Source: Azolla caroliniana (lineage: Eukaryota; Polypodiophyta). From it: a DNA stretch of 64,000 bases. The DNA lies in the NCBI GenBank assembly GCA_043228905.1, contig JBHGNT010000001.1, forward strand, positions 10,726,001 through 10,790,000, read 5' to 3'. Shown piece by piece: positions 48,265 to 59,482 of the stretch. The notes under the pieces were generated by a model. It worked only from the letters and a program-made list of their open reading frames with translations, was not told where the DNA came from and made no database searches. A program made the translations under genes and the position numbers. The first letter of the stretch is position 1, and the number at the start of each line of letters is the position of its first letter.

Positions 48265-50112
48265 TCAACAACAATAAAGTGGTGATTGGGGAGGAGGACA
48301 ATGTAATAGAGCATAAGGTGGAATATTGGTTAAATCCTTGTATCCACTTGACAATGTTAAGAATGTTCCAAGCAATCCTGAATGTGATGTTCTCCCTTGT
48401 CTAACGTTGCTAGGTTCACAAGGTAGCCCGTCTGTGTAAAGAGGCCCTGACTTTACCTTTTGTTGCCTAGTTCTACAATGGTTGTTCATGGCGTCGAGGT
48501 TTGCACTGTAACTGCTTTTAGGTTTCCGCTTGGTTTGGCTCGAATAATTTTGCTCAAATAATGTGGGATGTTCAAGAGTGGAGAAAAAAGTGTTGAATTC
48601 ACCCTCAGATTCGTGATAGTGGGACATTGGCCGTTTCCAAAATAGGAAACTTTTCCAAGATTTAGAAGATTTGGGGTTTCTCAATTTGGCTTCCAACTGT
48701 CTATAAGCGTCGAGTTGGCATTCTGACGGAGCCTGAAGCCATGAGGTTTTTTCCTCAATAGTTTGTCCCGAAATGTTGAGATGGTTTCGAGCTTCCTCCA
48801 AGATCTGATGCATTAAATAATGATTAAATGGTTATCAAATTCATTAGGCACAATAAAATTACATGCAAAATAGAGCTAATATGAAGTCTAATGCAACATT
48901 ACTTCTATAAAAGACTTTGGATGCATTTCATCATGATGAAATGAACCACTCCAACATCAATAAACACCTACAATTATGCCTTACTAAAGAGAGTTTCAAT
49001 AATGTGACATGATGGCATGTGCAAGTTAGATATATGAAAAATTTGTATACCTTTGTCTTATTGTGAGATGATTGGAAAGGTTGGAGCCCATGGGGTTCCA
49101 CTAAAAATTCTTATTGTGGGAGATGACACAAAAGTTTACAGTTCTAACTTCTGTAACTAGGATTGCCTTCACATTGCATGCCAAATTACAATCACCTTTA
49201 ACCTTTTTCAAATGGACAAATATTAACCCCCTTTCAAAATGACCATGTGCACACCACACCTCCTATTGCTCTATTCACCCTTCCTCCTTTCCTACATATT
49301 AATAAATCAAAACAAAACTCGGCGTTTCTAAAGTTGTCCTATCAAGAGCATGCCCTCTAGAGACAAATGGGCGTGTTCAGAGGAGAAAGATAAATGAAAC
49401 TTTTGCCATATCCTCTACATAATGCCAGGGCGGATCTTTTAAAATGTAAGGTTTTGATTGAATAAAGACATTGCTACGGACAAACAAAACGTAGTTGGAA
49501 GCTAATCAAAATGTAGTACAATAAAGCAACATCTGATACCAATGAGGCGGGGGGGTTGATGTTTCCCTAAGAGACAAAACAAGCAAACACACACGCAAAC
49601 CCAACACAAGCAAAGGCTTTACATATATAATCCTTGGAGAGACACATACATAACAAAAGTTAGTTTGGGCCAAAACTAGGCATGAACTTGCATGTTACAA
49701 TAGCTTGCCTACATGCACAATGCTAACACACACACACAACTAACAACAAAAACCACCTAGTGAACTCTTGCAACTTCGTGTAACATGGGGTAAACCTAAC
49801 TTGTTCATACACTTCTTCGGATATAACACACACACACACACAACTAACAACAAAAACCACCTAGTGAACTCTCGCAACTTCATGTAACATGGGGTAAACC
49901 TAACTTGTTCGTACACTTCTTCGGATATAAGGTCTCTATCGTAAGCATATTTCAAAAACCTTATTTATGGTCATTTGGTAACACAACAATATTTTTCGCT
50001 TACCTGAGCGTAGTCTTTCTCGGGATCGAACTCGAGCATGTCGCAAGGATAGTGAGGGTGCAAGTGGGCCACATCATTGGATTTATTCACTGATTCACCC
50101 CCCCCTCCTCCA
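48265..50112 (-). CDS. Unrecognised plant protein, last two exons (5' part not found)
   Basis: On the minus strand an exon at 50112-50004 (one carried base plus 36 codons, GGGGGESVNKSNDV to FDPEKDYAQ) ends in CAG|GTAAGC. The next exon, 48804-48265, begins after TGCATCAG with ILEEARNHLNISG. Phases match exactly, which with the reading FDPEKDYAQ-ILEEAR is the case for a real gene. The second exon has 179 residues: WKSFLFWKRPMSHYH, GEFNTFFSTLEHPTLFE, a basic Ser/Lys-rich stretch, and two 'SG-L' phrases (KSGPLYTDG, HSGLLGTF), ending PPPQSPLYCC. No catalytic domain, signal or membrane segment is seen, and I do not recognise the family. The first exon(s) must lie above 50112. An ATG at 51010 (MEEKRSEAQ) is one candidate, but I could not fit a splice donor in phase. 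Confidence 0.6.
49728..49930. repeat. 104-bp tandem duplication in the intron
   Basis: CACACACAACTAACAACAAA, CACCTAGTGAACTCT and CTTCTTCGGATATAA occur twice, 104 bp apart, with few changes. It lies between the two exons of the minus-strand gene. Confidence 0.9.
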
Positions 50113-50206
50113 CTGCATTGAAATTGTTTTCACCTTTTTCATAAAAGTATTAAAGAATGGGCAAAACATTTCCTCTTAATTCAGGAGATTAACTTGTCCT
50201 CTTAGT

Positions 50207-50345
50207 TACATATTAATTAGGCTTCTTAATTACACATTAATTAGGTTTCTTAGTTACACATTAATTAGGCTTCTTAGTTACACATTAATTAGGCTTCTTA
50301 ATTACAATTTACACACATTAAGTAGGCATCTTAGTTACAAGTTAA
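50207..50345. repeat. 24-bp tandem array (TTAATTAGGCTTCTTAGTTA units)
   Basis: Five to six units of about 24 bp with TACACATTAATTAGGCTTCT, decaying to the right. Scattered TTAATTAC/TTAATTAG words continue to about 50950, so the array was once longer or is still forming from an AT-rich core. Confidence 0.85.
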
Positions 50346-51600
50346 TTAGACAAGAGTGCCACACTAATCACCTTTCTGAATGTACATTAATTTCGGCTTC
50401 CTAATTACACTGAAATGTACATTACTTACAATTAACATTTGAAGACAGTACATTGATTAGGCTCCTTAATTACCATTCATCTTAAATTTGTGTAAAATGC
50501 CCACATTTCACTAGATGTTTCATTACCACATCTAATTTAACTATCTGTATTTGATTGGATCTCTTAATTCCCACGAATTATGCTGTTAACTGCATCAATT
50601 AGATGTTTCATTATCATATCTATTTTAACCAACTCTATTTGATTAGAACTTTTAATTACTACCACGAATTATGCTCTTAACTACATCAATTAGTGCCCTG
50701 AACCATCCTAGTAATATTTTCCTAATTACATTCACTTTATCCTTAGTGATTATGCTCTAATTTCACCATAACTTTCGATTAGGTTGCCTTAAGCCCTAAA
50801 TTCAATAAGGCTGTTAATTAGCTTGTTTAGAGTTACCAGAAGATTAACTATTTGATTAGGATTATACTTCTTAATTACCATGAATCTAAGCTTAACGGCC
50901 TAATAAAAGAACCTATCAGGTTTTTCCAAGAGTAATTAATGTACCATGATAGATGATTAGTCTGCTTCACTTCGACGGCTGATTTGTGCTTCTGATCTCT
51001 TCTCTTCCATTTAAACCCTGCACTCATTTATATGTATATATACACCATAAAGATGATTAATAGGGTTTTAAGAGCTTACTTAGAGCTATATATAAACCAT
51101 AAAAATGATTACTAGGGTTTTACGAACTTAATTAGAGCTACTTCATTATGTGCAGATTCTTTTTTATTTACTTATTGCTGATGATATTTGCTCACTCCCG
51201 ACTAATTTTCACTCAAATAATTACTAATCCTTTCTTAATTACGGCGACTACGGCGTACTAAATTTACTGCTAATCCTGGCGGCTAGTTGCTACTTATCCG
51301 TACTACTGGCTTTTGGTAATTCTTGCTCCTAATCACTAGTAACTACTGCTAATCCTTACTACAAATTACTACTAGCTAGTACTAATTCTCTACCGTAAGC
51401 ATAATTAACTTCTACTAATCGCTTCTCCTCATTACTACTTACTTCTCCTAAATCCTTGTTTTTTTATTCCCCCGAAGTACTGCTCAGAATTAAATTACCA
51501 TGATAACCTTTGAGGAAGGAGCCCATGAAAGCTAAGAAGCTCTGGAAATGTCACAGATAAAAGAAAGAGAAAAGAGAGGGAAAAGCTGAGGCTTGGAATC
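50346..51600. other. AT-rich region, likely 5' part of the minus-strand gene
   Basis: It contains many TTAATTA words and a low-complexity stretch of ACTACTAATC-type words (51200-51430). The first exon and promoter of the minus-strand gene should lie here or just right of it, but I could not assign them. Confidence 0.4.
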
Positions 51601-51702
51601 CTATGAGAATGAAGGGATACATCTGCACAAAGCGTGGAGAAAGAACAAGTTACAGAACAGACTCACCCACACACAGACACAGAAACACAGAGAAACACAG
51701 AG

Positions 51703-51708
<6 letters not shown>

Positions 51709-51795
<87 letters not shown>

Positions 51796-52076
51796 AAGAG
51801 TATCTGTGTGTGTGAGAGAGAGAGAGGGAGAGAGTATGTGTGTGTGAGAGAGAGAGAGGGAGAGAGTATGTGTGTGTGAGAGAGAGAGAGAGAGAGAGGG
51901 AGAGAGTATGTGTGTGTGAGAGAGAGAGAGAGAGAGGGAGAGAGTATGTGTGTGTGTGAGAGAGAGAGGGAGAGAGTATGTGTGTGTGTGAGAGAGAGAG
52001 GGAGAGAGTATGTGTGTGTGTGAGAGAGAGAGAGAAAGGAGAGAGAGTATGTGTGTGTGTCTGAGAGAGAGAGAGA

Positions 52077-52109
<33 letters not shown>

Positions 52110-52284
52110 GAGAGAGTATGTATGTGTGCGTGTGAGAGAGAGATAGAAAGAAAGAGAGAGAGTATGTGTGTGTTTGAGAGAGAGAGAGAGGAGAGAGAGT
52201 ATGTGTGTGTGTGAGAGAGAGAGAGATAGAAAGAAAGAGAGAGAGTATGTGTGTGTGTGAGAGATAGAGAGAGGAGAGAGAGTA

Positions 52285-52324
<40 letters not shown>

Positions 52325-52325
52325 T
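51709..52325. repeat. ~600-bp GA/GT compound microsatellite
   Basis: (AG)n blocks of 5-25 units alternate with TATGTGTGTGTGTG blocks, roughly every 35-70 bp, about fourteen times. The higher-order unit is (AG)n-AGTATGTGTGTGTG(TG). All open frames across it are repeat artefacts. Position upstream of the minus-strand gene means it could lie near its promoter. Confidence 0.95.
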
Positions 52326-54770
52326 CCCCTCTCATGTGTGTGTGCACCCACCCTATAACCACCCCACACACACACACATCCACACCCCCTTTTTACTTAC
52401 TACTTTTCTTAATGTTTTTCCAACCATATCTAGCTAGTTAGTTCCCTAGAGAAACCCATCTCCATTCTTAGAGTATCTAAAAGAAACCCCAGCTATAAAT
52501 AGAGAGAGACACACATATACATACATATTGCATACATCTATGTCATACCTCCTCTACTACATGCTCTCTCTCTCTCTCTCTCTCTACAGGGTTCATTGAG
52601 TGGGTCATGGTCCCTCTCTTCACATTAAAGGCTTGTCCTTCCCCATCTCGGAGAGCCGCAGTTAACGGTGCTGATCTCTTTCTAACGAAGCAAACAAATA
52701 CACTCTCTCTCACTCATGCCCGATTCAAAGCATCCGACACACCTATTCTCGACAACTATGTTTGGACAATGAATGTGTATTCTGATCAATTATCCTATCC
52801 TATGCACTCTAGTACCTACCCAACAAATGGGTAGTAGTTGACTCTGAAGAGCAAGAAAAAGAAGAAGCCTTGGGTGCTTTACATACGTCAAATCATAGAG
52901 GAACGCCATAACATTGCATCTACTTTATATACGTGTGGGTGTTTCGTCCATATCAAGCTTGACTTGATACACCTTGATAATGTCATGTTTATGTCTTTGA
53001 ATCTTGGACCACCATGTAGTTAGTTGTCTAGCAAAGTGTCCACGTGACCCTTCCTTTGGAGTTTTGTCTTTCAATGTCCGGATAACATTTGTTGTAGTAA
53101 GTAGAGTATAAAGAGTGAATCACATTGTGATTCGTGTTCTCCAAAGTTTCTTGTTCCTTACATCATTATCTTGATGAATCGTTATGCTAATGATGAGTTG
53201 TCCTCCCTATCCGTCTATATTGCCAACCATCCTTAGTGAGCCTTTTCAATAGAATCTAGTATTTCTAAAATCTCTTAAAACAAAAATTCTACTAATTCAC
53301 ATTTTCAAGTTCTCATGCCATGGTGTTCACTAATATGAAAATTGGATTCACATCGACATGGTCACCATTTTTTAAACATACATTATGAAAAAAAACATAA
53401 ATTGAGATCATGATTGCCAAAAAATGGCATAGATAATATTCCTCGTGCTTCCTTTGGTGCGATGTATTAACATCAAAGTTATGGATGAAGCAAATGTTGT
53501 GCCCGATTTTGTCATTTCCTCATGCCCTCTCACAATGTTTTTACATTGCATTGATAGTGTTTTTATCTCCTCTAAGCTTGCCCTTAACACTTTTTGGTTA
53601 TATTGTGCTTGTTTTGTTACATATCTATTGCTCTTAACTTGTACATTTTGTCTGTTTTTTTCTTCTTCATCATTCTTAAATCTCTCTCTCTCTGGTCATG
53701 CACATTTTTCCCTAAACAAGTTTGGGAGTGTGAGTATCACACTTTGATACAAATGATTTGCTCGTGACAAGATCTGACTATGCTTTCCCAAATCTTCAAC
53801 CAACATCATTACCATGTACTACGTGAAAATGTTGTATGTTTGGTCTCATAGGTCATATTTGACCTTCCAAGTTGATCATAAAATCTATTTATCAATCACA
53901 CACACACACACACAATGTAAAAATACACCCTTAATTGTTCTTGTTTCCAATAAATTGCCCGTTTTATAGTAAGACTACAGTCTACCTTGAACATTAAAAA
54001 TCAAAAGTTGGCATAGCAATGTTGCTTACACCTTGACAAACTATTGTGGTAGCATTGATTGTGTTGTCTTGAACTGAAGAGTCAAGAGCATAGCTTGCAA
54101 TATCACCATTAGATGCTTCGTGATCATAGTCTTGTGCAATCTCATATTTATTTATATAGCAATACACATGATCAACTTTTGTTCATCTTATGCTTGATGA
54201 TGTAATCTTGACCAAGGGTATCTTGATTACTTGAAGGTGTATGGTGGATTCAAAGTTAATAATCAATCATTTGTGACTTTGGTAAGTGGAACCTTATCAT
54301 TATCACTATCATTATCTATTTGTTGGTGGCAATAAATAAAATGCATAAGCTTGGATGCTTAAAGAAGAAGATTGATCTTAAATGAGTGTTTTGGGTAGAT
54401 GCGTGTGCTTTTTGACAAAAATGTGACGGAGCTTTGCTTATATCACTTTTTGTGGGAGTTATTACCCATTCAAACTCAATTCTCAATGGCTTTTCAAATG
54501 TAGATGACAAGGATGAATATTCTATGTTTTTGTTTATGAGTTGAAGAGTGGATTGGCTGTTTACAAGATTTCCAAGTTCAACTTCCACTTAACTCCATGA
54601 TGAGACAATAGAACAAAGAGTGAGTATCAGGTAGGGTAAGCTTTTTTTTTCCCAAAAAAATAAATACTACATAAGTATTAAGAAACACCCTAAAATATGT
54701 ACATTTCGGTAATGAGCCCCTTTTCTAAATTCTAACTATCGGCTTAAATAAATACTTCAGTGTAGAGTAG
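52326..54770. other. Spacer, nothing certain
   Basis: A TATA-like CTATAAATAG at about 52493, followed by a CT tract and a 75-codon open frame at 52607-52834, could be a plus-strand gene start, but the predicted protein has no recognisable domain. The rest is AT-rich without features. Confidence 0.35.
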
Positions 54771-54779
54771 CACCACTTC

Positions 54780-55900
54780 ACCTTATCAGAAATCCATCTG
54801 TAAAATATGCCTTTATCCTGGGTGGCATGAAACTCCAATTGTTTGAGCTCTACGTGTTGCGTATTACCTTTTATGTCCAAAGAACCAAGTTTGAGATTAT
54901 GCACAATCTTAGTCCAAATCCCGGAAATTATTTGGGCAAAGTCTTTCAGTCACATTTTGACATAACTTCAAACATTGAGCCTTCCAAATATATCAAATTG
55001 TGATAGTACTTACCAATTGCCATATTTCAGGTTTATCTCTCTCTATTTATGGATTCAAAGGTATCAATGTTGATTGCATCAAACCATGTCTCATAGCAAT
55101 AACATCTGCAACATCCTCTTGTTCATATACCATTGGTTTATCTTGTACCACCACTCATAATACCACTTCCCATGTATACACTGTTCGAGGATATATTGGT
55201 ATTAACAATGTTATGATTCTTTTCCATATTTCCGTTGCAAAATCACAACTCCACAAACAATGGTTAGTATTCTCTACTAGGACTATACAAAAAGGGCACA
55301 TATTGTCAACATTCCCCTTTCTCCAACCATTAACTGGTACAACTCTATGAACCAACAACCAACCAATGGAAACAAACAATTTTCCTACTCATTTTTATGC
55401 CCCACAACCATTTCCAAAATGGTTCGAGATGTTGTGGAGAAAATCATTTCTATCTCCACAAAACATTTGCGGTCAATTCTTTCCATGAACTGTCACCTAA
55501 TATTTTCCTACCAATCTTCACAGAATATTGAGAAAACAGACACGTGTTTTATCTAATCTTGAACCCACACCTTCCAATATAGTTATTTAGGATCCCTAGT
55601 TGATCGAGATATTGGTCTCTTTTTCATAATCCAAATCCTCCAAAAGGAGTCCACCTTTTGTGGATTCGAATCTAAGACCCAATTTGATCCATCATTTGCA
55701 ATCACCCTCACTTCTTTATGGAAACAAGAACTAAACAAATTAGTTTCCTTATGTGTGAAATTTAACCTACCATCATTTTGTACATCAAAGGTCATACAAA
55801 CTTCTTCCCCAATATAGGCTTTTCTCCAATAAAAACATCCAATGGAGTAAATAAACCCATCCACTTTTGTGTAGAAGATCTAAATTGCATATAATATTAG
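54780..55900 (-). pseudogene. LINE remnant: zinc-binding RT C-terminal region
   Basis: Minus-strand sequence with FVSIGWLLVHRVVPVNGW, then CPFCIVLVENTNHCLWSCDF and ATEIWKRI. This is the zf-RVT pattern (C-x2-C, E-x3-H, C) of plant LINE-type reverse transcriptases. About 90 codons later YIWKAQC matches the IWKARC phrase that usually follows it. Upstream (55864-55583) a piece with WRKAYIGEEV and GSNWVLDSNPQKVDSFWRIW is in the right place for the region before the zinc finger. Frames shift several times; the polymerase core is absent. It is a truncated, dead LINE 3' end. Confidence 0.75.
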
Positions 55901-56273
55901 AAAGGGTTGTTTGTATTGTAGAATACATTGTCTTTCCGCCCCTTATATTATTAAACGTTATCGTTCTTTGGTCTATAGGTGTAGACAGGAATGGTGTTCA
56001 CACACCTATAGACTATGCTGGTTTGCAATCTAATTCTACCCATGCACATCGAGTACACCTTCCCAACATGTCCCCTATGGTTAGTAAAATACGAATTCCA
56101 AATCATGGGCTGTCTACAAAATTCAGCTTCTGTTTTTGGAGATCTTGTAACTAAATCAAGAGAGAAATATTTCCATGAATTAAGAAATGATCAAACAAAT
56201 TTGTCTTCCCATTTTGTGGAAATAGCCACCTTGTTGTGTTCCATAAAACTCTATCGAAAACCATGCCTCCAAT
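55901..56273. other. Short spacer left of the LTR
   Basis: A palindromic pair (TATAGGTGTAGACAGGAATG..CACACCTATAGAC) is at about 55974-56014. The minus strand may hold more LINE sequence (PRFGIRI-like), but I could not confirm it. Confidence 0.35.
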
Positions 56274-56675
56274 TGTCATGAAGAGATACGTTTTGGGTTA
56301 CATGGATTCAAACCCACAACATCTTGGTCTATGTGTTAGACCTTTAACCATTGTAATAACATATATGATATATAGTTTTAATAATTATATTATTAGTTAT
56401 TACAAGATATTTAGAGTATTCTAGAACATTCTAGAGTATTCTAGAATATTCCACGATTATATTAAATATCATAAGTATCTAAAATATTCTAGAACATTAT
56501 AGAATTCTCCATAAGGACCTATAAATAGGTGTCTATTCATTCATTACAACTCATTTGGCTCAATACCAGTCTTTAGCCCTTAGCTTACTCTTTGTAAACC
56601 TTGTTTTCTCATAATATAAACCATTTCCATTTCCTATCTTATTTCTATCTCTCTCTACCTTCTATCTTCATCTTT

Positions 56676-56722
<47 letters not shown>

Positions 56723-56733
56723 GTGTCATGACA
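56274..56733 (+). mobile_element. Putative 5' LTR of an LTR retrotransposon
   Basis: The 460-bp segment starts TGTCATGA and ends TCATGACA, a perfect 8-bp terminal inversion with TG..CA ends. It contains CTATAAATAGGTG (about 56520) in the promoter position and a (CT)n tract before the end. It is followed within 100 bp by a gag coding region in the same orientation. No second LTR was found in the window, so it is inferred from structure and context only. Confidence 0.65.
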
Positions 56734-56823
56734 GTTTGAACCGAATATCTTTTCTTCCTCTTCCAATAACCCTAGCAAGCTTTCTTCTTTTTCCTTCTTT
56801 CTTTTTCCCTCTCGTCATAAGTT

Positions 56824-57620
56824 ATGGAGTCCATCAACAAGCAAGAATATATGCGTGTCCTTTCTGAGCTCGACATGCTCACGACTAAGTTTGTGGCATT
56901 AGAGCAAGAAAATCAAAGGCTACTCAGGGACCTACAACACGTGAGTACCGAGAAAGCTCACCAATATGAGGAGTTATCACAACGGGTTCATCAACTCGAG
57001 GCTACTATATTAATATTACGTGGGTTCAAAACTCCCCAAGGGAACCAAAGATTAGCCTCCTTGCCAAGTTTGATGGTACAAGATCTGTGTTTCGAGGTTT
57101 CCTAAATCAAGTCCATTTGGTGATTCAGTTACATCCCAATTGGTACCCAACAAATGTTGCTCATGTTGTTGGAGGATTTCGAGGCGTTCGTTAAGGAGTT
57201 TCAAGCTAGTTTTGGAGACACTGATAACATTAGAACAACAATAAACAAGATTCGAAGACTTCGACAAGGAGATCGTCTCACTTCGACTTACGCAATAGAT
57301 TTCTGTCTCTTGGCATGTGACATCCCTCGGGATGAGGTAGCCTTAATGGATAAATTCCATCAGGGTTTGCGTAACGATGTCAAAGATCTTCTTCTTACTT
57401 TCCACGAAGATCCGAAGACTCTTACAGAGGCAATTAGTCGAGCTATGCGATGTGATAATCACCTATTTGGGCCACATTCTTAACGCCAATAAATGTTATG
57501 CCGCCAACCGGAATAGATGTACGCTTCAGTAGTCACAACGCCGCCACAAGTTCCCAGACCCATTACAAGGGATGGCCCAACTCCGATGGAAATAGAGTCA
57601 ACACAACGTCGAGGGCCCTT
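56824..57620 (+). pseudogene. LTR-element Gag (DUF4939-like), frameshifted and truncated
   Basis: The ATG at 56824 starts a coiled-coil N-terminus (LSELDMLTTKFVALEQENQR). The frame then changes: KFDGTRSVFRGFLNQVHLV is read in another frame at about 57065-57125. The original type of frame resumes at about 57154 with FEAFVKEFQASFGDTDN, RRLRQGDRLTSTYAIDF and ALMDKFHQGLRNDVKDLL, a typical capsid-like Gag C-terminal domain. After a stop at 57483, remnants PTPMEIESTQRRGPL (about 57577-57620) match the linker before the zinc knuckle. The sequence then stops at the DUF7869 duplication. It is non-functional in this form. Confidence 0.75.
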
Positions 57621-57624
57621 AAAC

Positions 57625-59127
57625 ATGTTCACGTTCACAAGTGGAAGGATCACACATAAATGGAAGGATAAGGAATATTTTGGTTGATTTTAGTACTTTT
57701 TCAATGATTTTACAAAACACATTGATACCAGTATCATACATTTTTAAATATACTATGAAAAAGGTTAAAAATCCACTATTTTCGTGATTTAGAAATAAAT
57801 AAAAAAAGAGGAATTTCAAAAAGTTACATTCTCAATTTATATCACAAACTTTACAACCAATGTTATTTTATAAGAAACAATTTTTTAGAAATCATAAGAA
57901 TTCAAAACACGCTTTTATATTACTCGATTTGTTACAAGTGGAATGTAGTTACACTTAATAGCCAAAAATACATTCATGATCACTCCTTTATGGAGAATTA
58001 TTACTATAACTAGTATACAATGACGATTCCTCCTTGTCATCCTCGGATGTACCAATCAATGCATTGTCTTTGTCATAAACCAAATGGTTTGACTCTAGAT
58101 TATATGTAGCAGATCTCGTTTGCCTTCGACTCGAGCCACCTTGTAGACCTGGTAATTTTTCTTTTATTATATCTATTGTTGACTTCCTTAATCGCCCGGC
58201 TTTTGTAAGCGTGAAGTCGTACACGATGATATCCACATCAAAGATATCAAGGGTCGAGGTGTTACAAATGTTTCGCTTCCTCTTCCTACCTCCCCTTGTT
58301 GTTGGGCATTCAATCATCTCCAATACATATACTTACCTGTAAAAGCATTTGCACTTCTAGTGTTGTACCAATGAACGTTTATAGACTTGATCGTGTTTTC
58401 TATTTCATGCATTAGCACTTCTAGAATTTTACCAACCCAAAATTGGTGGCCATGTGAGTTCTCATCAGCCGGCGTTGCAATCAACATCCCTGCTGCGAGC
58501 TCTTGCAAATTGCCTTGCCATCTAGCTTCGGTTGCTTTGGTCATCCTTGGTCCCACATAAATGTCTCTTTGTTGTGGATGGACCAAACTGTCATTAATTG
58601 CATTTACTGGTTGCTCCGGAGTTTTATTTACACAATCATGTTGTAGCGACCATGTGAATGGTGTTTCCAAATTCCAATTATCACCAAATACACAATTGTC
58701 TATAATTCCTTTCTGATCACTAAAAAATACATCCCACCATGATGTGTCTTGTTGTGCGGCATATTTCTTGGCGGCCTCAATATGCTTTCTTTTTTCTTCT
58801 AAGGCTTGGAGCCATAATCGTTTTTGTTCCGATACCAAGTCACTATGCAACTGTCCTTTCTTCTCAATTGGCATTTGTTTAACTCCATTGACAATTGTAC
58901 TAGGCATACAAAGTAATAACTGGCAACCACCTTCAGGTTCCCATGTTGTAGAAGATGAATATTGTTTAGCATACAAAAGCGTAGAACCACTTATTTCATT
59001 TTTCTTTATCATAAACATGTGATTGAAGCTTATATTGTTTAACTTGGTGAGCACTTTAACATTCCCAACACCCCCATCTGATATATCTCTCTTAAAGTCA
59101 TATACCTCCAAGTGTAACACTTTTAAC
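57625..59127 (-). repeat. Tandem extra copy of the 3' half of the DUF7869-type gene
   Basis: Closely similar to 59128-60622, in the same orientation, period about 1.5 kb. It repeats the coding end (KHIEAAKKYAAQQDTSWWD, QQRDIYVGPRMTKA, GHQFWVGKILEVLMHEIEN, VHWYNTRSANAFTGKY) plus about 340 bp of 3' flank starting at a GTTCACAAGTGGAAGGATC boundary. It is cut at VLHLEVYDFKR, where the full copy continues upstream. A frameshift after GKY splits it at 58314-58323. With no N-terminal half it is a pseudogene fragment. Confidence 0.9.
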
Positions 59128-59482
59128 ACGTTCGCGTTCACAAGTGGAAGGATCGCACATAAATGGAAGGATAAGTGAAATTTTAGGGGTTTTTCAATGA
59201 TTTTACAAAACACATTGATACCAGTATCATACAAGATCAAACATACTATGAAAAAGGTTAAAAATCCACTATTTTCGTGATTTAGAAGTAACTAAAAAAA
59301 GACGAATTTCAAAAACATACATTCTCAATTTATATCTCAAACTTTACAACCAATGTTATTTTATAAGAAACGATTTTTGGGAAATCATAAGAATTCAAAA
59401 CACATGATTTTATATTACTCGATTTGTTACAAGCGGAATGTAGTTACACTTAATTGCCAAATATACATTCATGATCACTCCT

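Noticed and set aside
51601-52383. Long minus-strand open frames of 240-260 codons rich in Ser, Leu, Thr, His
   Set aside because: They are translations of the GA/GT microsatellite; several frames are open for the same reason.
52607-52834. 75-codon plus-strand frame after a TATA-like motif
   Set aside because: No domain, no downstream exon in phase and low complexity around it; too weak for a gene call.
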